From assembly GCF_000177675.1 (NCBI RefSeq), contig NZ_ADGX01000018.1, forward strand, positions 26,427 to 90,426: a stretch of 64,000 nucleotides of DNA. Reading direction: 5' to 3'. Numbering within the stretch: position 1 is the first letter of the stretch; each line of letters begins with the position of its first letter. Source of the stretch: Parafrankia sp. EUN1f. Its GTDB lineage: Bacteria; Actinomycetota; Actinomycetes; Frankiales; Frankiaceae. Below are positions 60,593 to 64,000 of the stretch, piece by piece. The position numbers and the translations under genes are program-made. The notes beneath the pieces were generated by a model. It was given only the letters and a program-made list of their open reading frames with translations, was not told the DNA's origin and ran no database searches.

Positions 60593-60832
60593 GCCCGGCG
60601 ACGGAATTTCCGGCATTCCCAGCAGGCGCGGAATGGGTATCGCTCACCGAGCGGAAACCGAGGGACGACCGTAGGGTCCGTGGACAGGGGAAGGGAGAAC
60701 CGAGGTCCACGTTCTCCGACTGTGTTCTCCGGCTGCCTTTCGCCGGGGATTTCCGCGCTGCGGATGACGGTCAGACGGGCCTGCGATCTCGAGAGCGCCC
60801 CGTAGTCGTCGGTGCGGTCGTTGGGGAGCGAT

Positions 60833-61459
60833 GTGTCAGGTCCAGTCCGGCCCAGGAGGCGATCTCGCGGTGCCGCGGCGAACGCGGTTCGCGGGGTTCT
60901 TTTCGTTGTCTCGCTGCTCGTGCCCACCGCTGTCGCGATATGCGCGGCCGACGCCGCCGCCGGACGGCCGTTCGGTGGCGACCGGGTTGTCGTCGCCAGC
61001 GGAACCGTTGGATTCACGCTCGTCGTTCGCGGCGACGGCGACGGCGGCGGCTCTGGTGGCTCGGGCGTCGGCGGTGGTGGATCCGGTGGTGTGGGTGGAG
61101 GGGAGACCGGCGGGCCCGGCTCCGGGAACCGTGGGCCGCAACCGGCCGGTCCGACCGTGATCGGCGGCGCCGGCGCGGTGGTCGGGCCAACTGGTCCGGG
61201 CGACGTGGACGGCGCCGGCGCCGGCGCGGGTGACACGGCTGGTCGTGGCGCCGAGGACGGCGTGCCGGCCGAACCGACAGGCCGGCTGCCGTTCACCGGC
61301 ATGGTCCCGCTCCTGCTGGTGGCGCTGAGCGCGATGCTTGTCGGTGGCCTCGGGATCTTTCTGATTCTGGCGGTGGTGCCGAGGCCGGCCACTCCGGCGG
61401 CCCGTGGCCGTGGTTTCGGCGCGCGGCTCCGCACACGCGCGCGACGGCGACGGCGATGA
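60833..61459 (+). CDS. Cell-wall sorting (LPFTG) glycine-rich surface protein
   Basis: A 208-residue protein. A basic N-terminus and hydrophobic segment (GVLFVVSLLVPTAVAI) act as a signal peptide or anchor. A Gly/Ser-rich low-complexity region follows (about residues 60-145), then LPFTG at 152-156, a hydrophobic stretch (MVPLLLVALSAMLVGGLGIF) and an Arg-rich tail. This is the classic arrangement of a sortase substrate. GTG 60833 follows GGGGAG; GTG 60812 is an alternative. No sortase gene is visible nearby. The function is unknown; it is compositionally biased and translated in a region of strong third-position G or C. Confidence 0.7.
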   Translation: MSGPVRPRRRSRGAAANAVRGVLFVVSLLVPTAVAICAADAAAGRPFGGDRVVVASGTVGFTLVVRGDGDGGGSGGSGVGGGGSGGVGGGETGGPGSGNRGPQPAGPTVIGGAGAVVGPTGPGDVDGAGAGAGDTAGRGAEDGVPAEPTGRLPFTGMVPLLLVALSAMLVGGLGIFLILAVVPRPATPAARGRGFGARLRTRARRRRR

Positions 61460-61826
61460 TCGCTTCTGGCGCCGCGGGGCCCCGTCGCGGAATCCCGAGC
61501 TTCGGATTTCCGCTGCTTCAGAACAAGAAGTGATGATTCTGGCTGTTGCGGCAACCGAAATCCGCACTTCTTGCCGATCGTCAATGCCCTGATTGTTCTA
61601 TTGGCGTGAAATACCCGCGCTGTGCGGCGGTGTGGGATCACCGGTGGGTCGCCGTGCGGCGGGTGGGCACGGTCGGGATCTTGCTACCCGCTCCGGGGAT
61701 CGGGAGGGGGTCGGGAGGGCGGCCCGCCGGCTGGCGGGCGATTCCCGCCGGTTCGCACCTTCCGCGATCGCATCCAGCGGGCCAGCATCAGGGGTGTTGG
61801 CCCAGCTGGAACCTGCGGGAGCGAGA
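61460..61826. other. Intergenic region without recognisable gene
   Basis: 367 bp with no coding signature. It has a moderately AT-rich stretch at 61520-61605. No shared-motif copy or hairpin of note was seen. Confidence 0.4.
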
Positions 61827-62837
61827 ATGGCTGTGAGCGATGTGGATACCGGTGACGTGCGGGTCGGTCCACCACCGCCGTTCGACGTCGAGCTGGCGGC
61901 GGCCCTCGAGATGTTCGGGGCGCTTCTGCCGCAGTCGCTGACGCTGGCAGTGATCCGGGAGCTTCGCGAGCGGATGTCGGGCATCGTCGTCTCGGACGAG
62001 CAGCTCGCCCGCGGCGGCGCGTTCACCGTGGAGACGGTCTCGTTACCGGTCGAGCTGGACGGTCCGGGTGGGTTCGAGCTGCCGCTGGTCGTGTGCCGGC
62101 CCACGTCGACCGAGACCCCGGCGGCGGCCGTCTACTTCATGCACGGCGGCGGCATGGTCATCGGCGACGCGCGCACCGGTGTCTCCGAGGCTCTCGAGTG
62201 GGCCGAGGAGCTGGGCCTGGTGGTCGTGTCGCCGGACTACCGGCTCGCACCGGAGAACCCGCATCCGACCCCCGTCGACGACTGCTACGCCGGCCTGCTC
62301 TGGACGGCGGACCGGTTGGCCGATCTCGGTGTCGCCCCGGGCCGAATCGTGGTGGCGGGCACCAGCGCGGGCGGCGGCCTGGCCGCGGCCGTGGCACTGA
62401 TGGCCCGCGACCGCGGTGGCCCGGCACTGGCCGGGCAGATGCTGCTGTGCCCGATGCTCGACGACCGCAACGACACCCCGTCGGCCTGGCAGATGGCCGG
62501 GCGTGGTGTCTGGGACCGGGCGTCGAACGAAACCGGATGGACGGCACTGCTCGGCGATCAGCGCGGTGGGCCCGACGTCTCGCCGTACGCCGCCCCGGCC
62601 CGCGCCGGCGATCTCTCCGGCCTGCCACCGGCCTTCATCGACGTCGGCTCGGCGGAGACCTTCCGGGACGAGGACGTGACCTACGCCAGTCGGATCTGGC
62701 AGGCGGGCGGCGCGGCCGAGCTGCATGTCTGGCCCGGTGGCTTCCACGGCTTCGACCTGATGGCGCCGCAGGCTCCCGTCTCGCGGGCCGCGAAGGCCGC
62801 CCGGACGAACTGGCTTCGCCGCCTTCTCGCCCATTAG
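61827..62837 (+). CDS. Alpha/beta hydrolase fold-3 esterase (HSL family)
   Basis: A 336-residue carboxylesterase. HGGGM at 106-110 is the oxyanion motif, GTSAGGG holds the nucleophile Ser180, the acid lies in the SAETFRDED segment and the catalytic His is in GGFHGFD near residue 306. YRLAPENPHP is a further HSL-family signature. ATG 61827 follows GGGAG. Substrates are short-chain or bulky esters. It is not next to a shared-motif site, so membership in the catabolic regulon is doubtful. It is followed by the PucR-type gene in the same direction. Confidence 0.85.
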   Translation: MAVSDVDTGDVRVGPPPPFDVELAAALEMFGALLPQSLTLAVIRELRERMSGIVVSDEQLARGGAFTVETVSLPVELDGPGGFELPLVVCRPTSTETPAAAVYFMHGGGMVIGDARTGVSEALEWAEELGLVVVSPDYRLAPENPHPTPVDDCYAGLLWTADRLADLGVAPGRIVVAGTSAGGGLAAAVALMARDRGGPALAGQMLLCPMLDDRNDTPSAWQMAGRGVWDRASNETGWTALLGDQRGGPDVSPYAAPARAGDLSGLPPAFIDVGSAETFRDEDVTYASRIWQAGGAAELHVWPGGFHGFDLMAPQAPVSRAAKAARTNWLRRLLAH

Positions 62838-62890
62838 TGGTCGCAACCGGCTCGGTCGGCACGGCACTATTGCCCGGTGAAGGATGCCCG

Positions 62891-63974
62891 GTGAAGGAGC
62901 TCGCCGGCCGGCTCTCGGCGCTGGACCCCGACGCCGGCGCGGCCTTACGCGCCGTCATCTACTTCGACCGGCTGGTCGAAGGCAGGGCCGGGCTTGAGGC
63001 CATCGTGCGCGGCACGGTACTGCTGACCGGTGCGCCGGCCCGTCTCGTGGACGTCGGCAGGGGCGTGCACGTCGAGGTCGACGTCGAGGGGCGCCGCCGG
63101 GTCTCCGCCACCGCGGCGGACGAGACCTGGCCCGGAGTCGCGGTGGTGCCGGGCGGGCCGCCGACGCTGTGGCTGGAGAGACCAGGCGCCGTCGGCCCGC
63201 TGGACGCGGTCGTGCTCGAGCGGGCGGCGGCCGCCTGCCGGGCTTATTTCGACCGGACGAGCGACCGGCCGTCGGTGACGGCCGACGACGGGACCACCCG
63301 GGCCTCGATCGAGGTTCTCCTGGACGCGGCGGCGTCGCCACGGACCCGGCGGACGGTGGCCGCCCAGCTCGGCCTCGACCCGGCGGGCCTCGCCCGCGCG
63401 CTCGCGCTGTCGGACGGCACCGCGCTGGTGGAGGCCGTGCCGGCGGGGCCCTGCCGGGAGCCCGGCACCGCCCTGGACCCTGTCGCCGCCGGGGACATCG
63501 CCGCCGGCCAGCGGGGCGTCCCCGCACAGGTCGCGGATCGGCGGACGGGCGTCGGACCAGCCGTGCCGGTGCTGGAGCTCCCGTCTTCCTGGCAGGCCGC
63601 CCGCACGGCGCTGCGTTTCACCGCCGGCGGCACCGCGATGGACCCGGGACCGCGGGTGGTGCACGCGGACCAGCTCGGCGGTCTGGCCGTGCTGGCCACG
63701 GCGGTCGGACCGGCCACGCCGCCCGACTCCGACGTCCAGGCCCTGGACCGGGCCGCCTCGGCGGCCCCCTGGATGCTGGCCACCCTGGAGGCCGTCACCA
63801 CCAGCCCGAGCCTTCGCGCGGCGGCCGTGGGGCTTACCCGTGCACCATTCGACCCTGCAGGAACGTCTCCACCAGGCGGAGCAGGTTCTTGGCTGGTCCG
63901 TCCACGACCCGAACGGTCGCCTGCGCCTGCATCTCGCGTTCGTGTTGCGGAGGCTGCACCGAGGAAACGCCTGA
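62891..63974 (+). pseudogene. PucR/CdaR-type regulator with a C-terminal frameshift
   Basis: From GTG 62891 the frame encodes a PucR-type N-terminal half (KELAGRLSALDPDAGAALRA, EGRAGLEAIVRG) and continues without a stop to the window edge. The helix-turn-helix end of such proteins is visible in the next frame as VHHSTLQERLHQAEQVLGW and GRLRLHLAFVLRRLHRG, ending at 63974. Removing one G from the GGGG run at 63829-63832 joins the two into AAVGLPVHHSTL. So the gene is a 360-residue regulator broken by one base, or the base is a sequence error. The reading is strengthened by the intact DNA-binding domain in the shifted frame. Confidence 0.7.
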
Positions 63975-64000
63975 CCGCCCACTTCCCGAGCTCCCACAGG

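Overview
The window is high-GC DNA from an actinobacterium. GTG and TTG starts are common, coding third positions are GC-rich, and the gene families are typical of the group: F420/flavin LLM oxidoreductases, paired FadE-like acyl-CoA dehydrogenases, PucR, PadR and DUF2382 proteins, and an LPXTG-type surface protein. A Frankia-like or mycobacterial-type soil actinomycete fits; the genus is an inference. No rRNA, tRNA, IS element, phage or CRISPR was seen.

Layout. 1-9 kb: tail of a cobalamin-biosynthesis gene (CbiB/CobD), a two-domain VOC protein, an LLM monooxygenase, a PadR/TPR pair, a sugar-phosphate-isomerase-like protein, a patatin, an alpha-hydroxy-acid oxidase and a GntR regulator. 9-24 kb: enoyl-CoA hydratases, SDRs, two ACMSD-type amidohydrolases plus a divergent relative, a phosphotransferase, a carboxymuconolactone-decarboxylase-like protein, TetR, P450 and a second LLM enzyme. 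24-28 kb: a large ATPase/LuxR regulator and a secreted CrtC/AttH-like protein. 28-60 kb: a dense catabolic region with four acyl-CoA ligases, a thiolase, a Baeyer-Villiger-type monooxygenase/hydrolase/alcohol dehydrogenase cassette, a five-gene operon ending in two acyl-CoA dehydrogenases, two substrate-binding lipoproteins, a third LLM enzyme, further hydratases and SDRs, a TetR and a second acyl-CoA dehydrogenase pair. 60-64 kb: an LPFTG surface protein, an HSL-type esterase and a PucR-type regulator.

How it may work together. Most transcription units between 9 and 57 kb begin at an AT-rich island carrying variants of one partly palindromic motif, best written ACATCTAGATGTATTG. It stands out sharply from the GC-rich background and is often followed by a TAGNNT -10-like hexamer. 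This suggests one regulon for CoA-dependent breakdown of an unidentified, probably cyclic or branched compound: ring oxygenation (BVMO, P450, LLM), ester or lactone cleavage, alcohol oxidation, CoA activation, beta-oxidation by two-subunit dehydrogenases, hydratases, SDRs and thiolase. A TetR gene at 54137-54727 lies next to the most symmetrical site and is the best candidate regulator in the window.

Oddities include a single-base frameshift in one acyl-CoA dehydrogenase and another in the PucR gene, both repairable by dropping one G from a G run. There is also a C-terminally truncated SDR ending in a heptanucleotide repeat, a monooxygenase whose BVMO fingerprint is altered, and many short tandem repeats between and inside genes.
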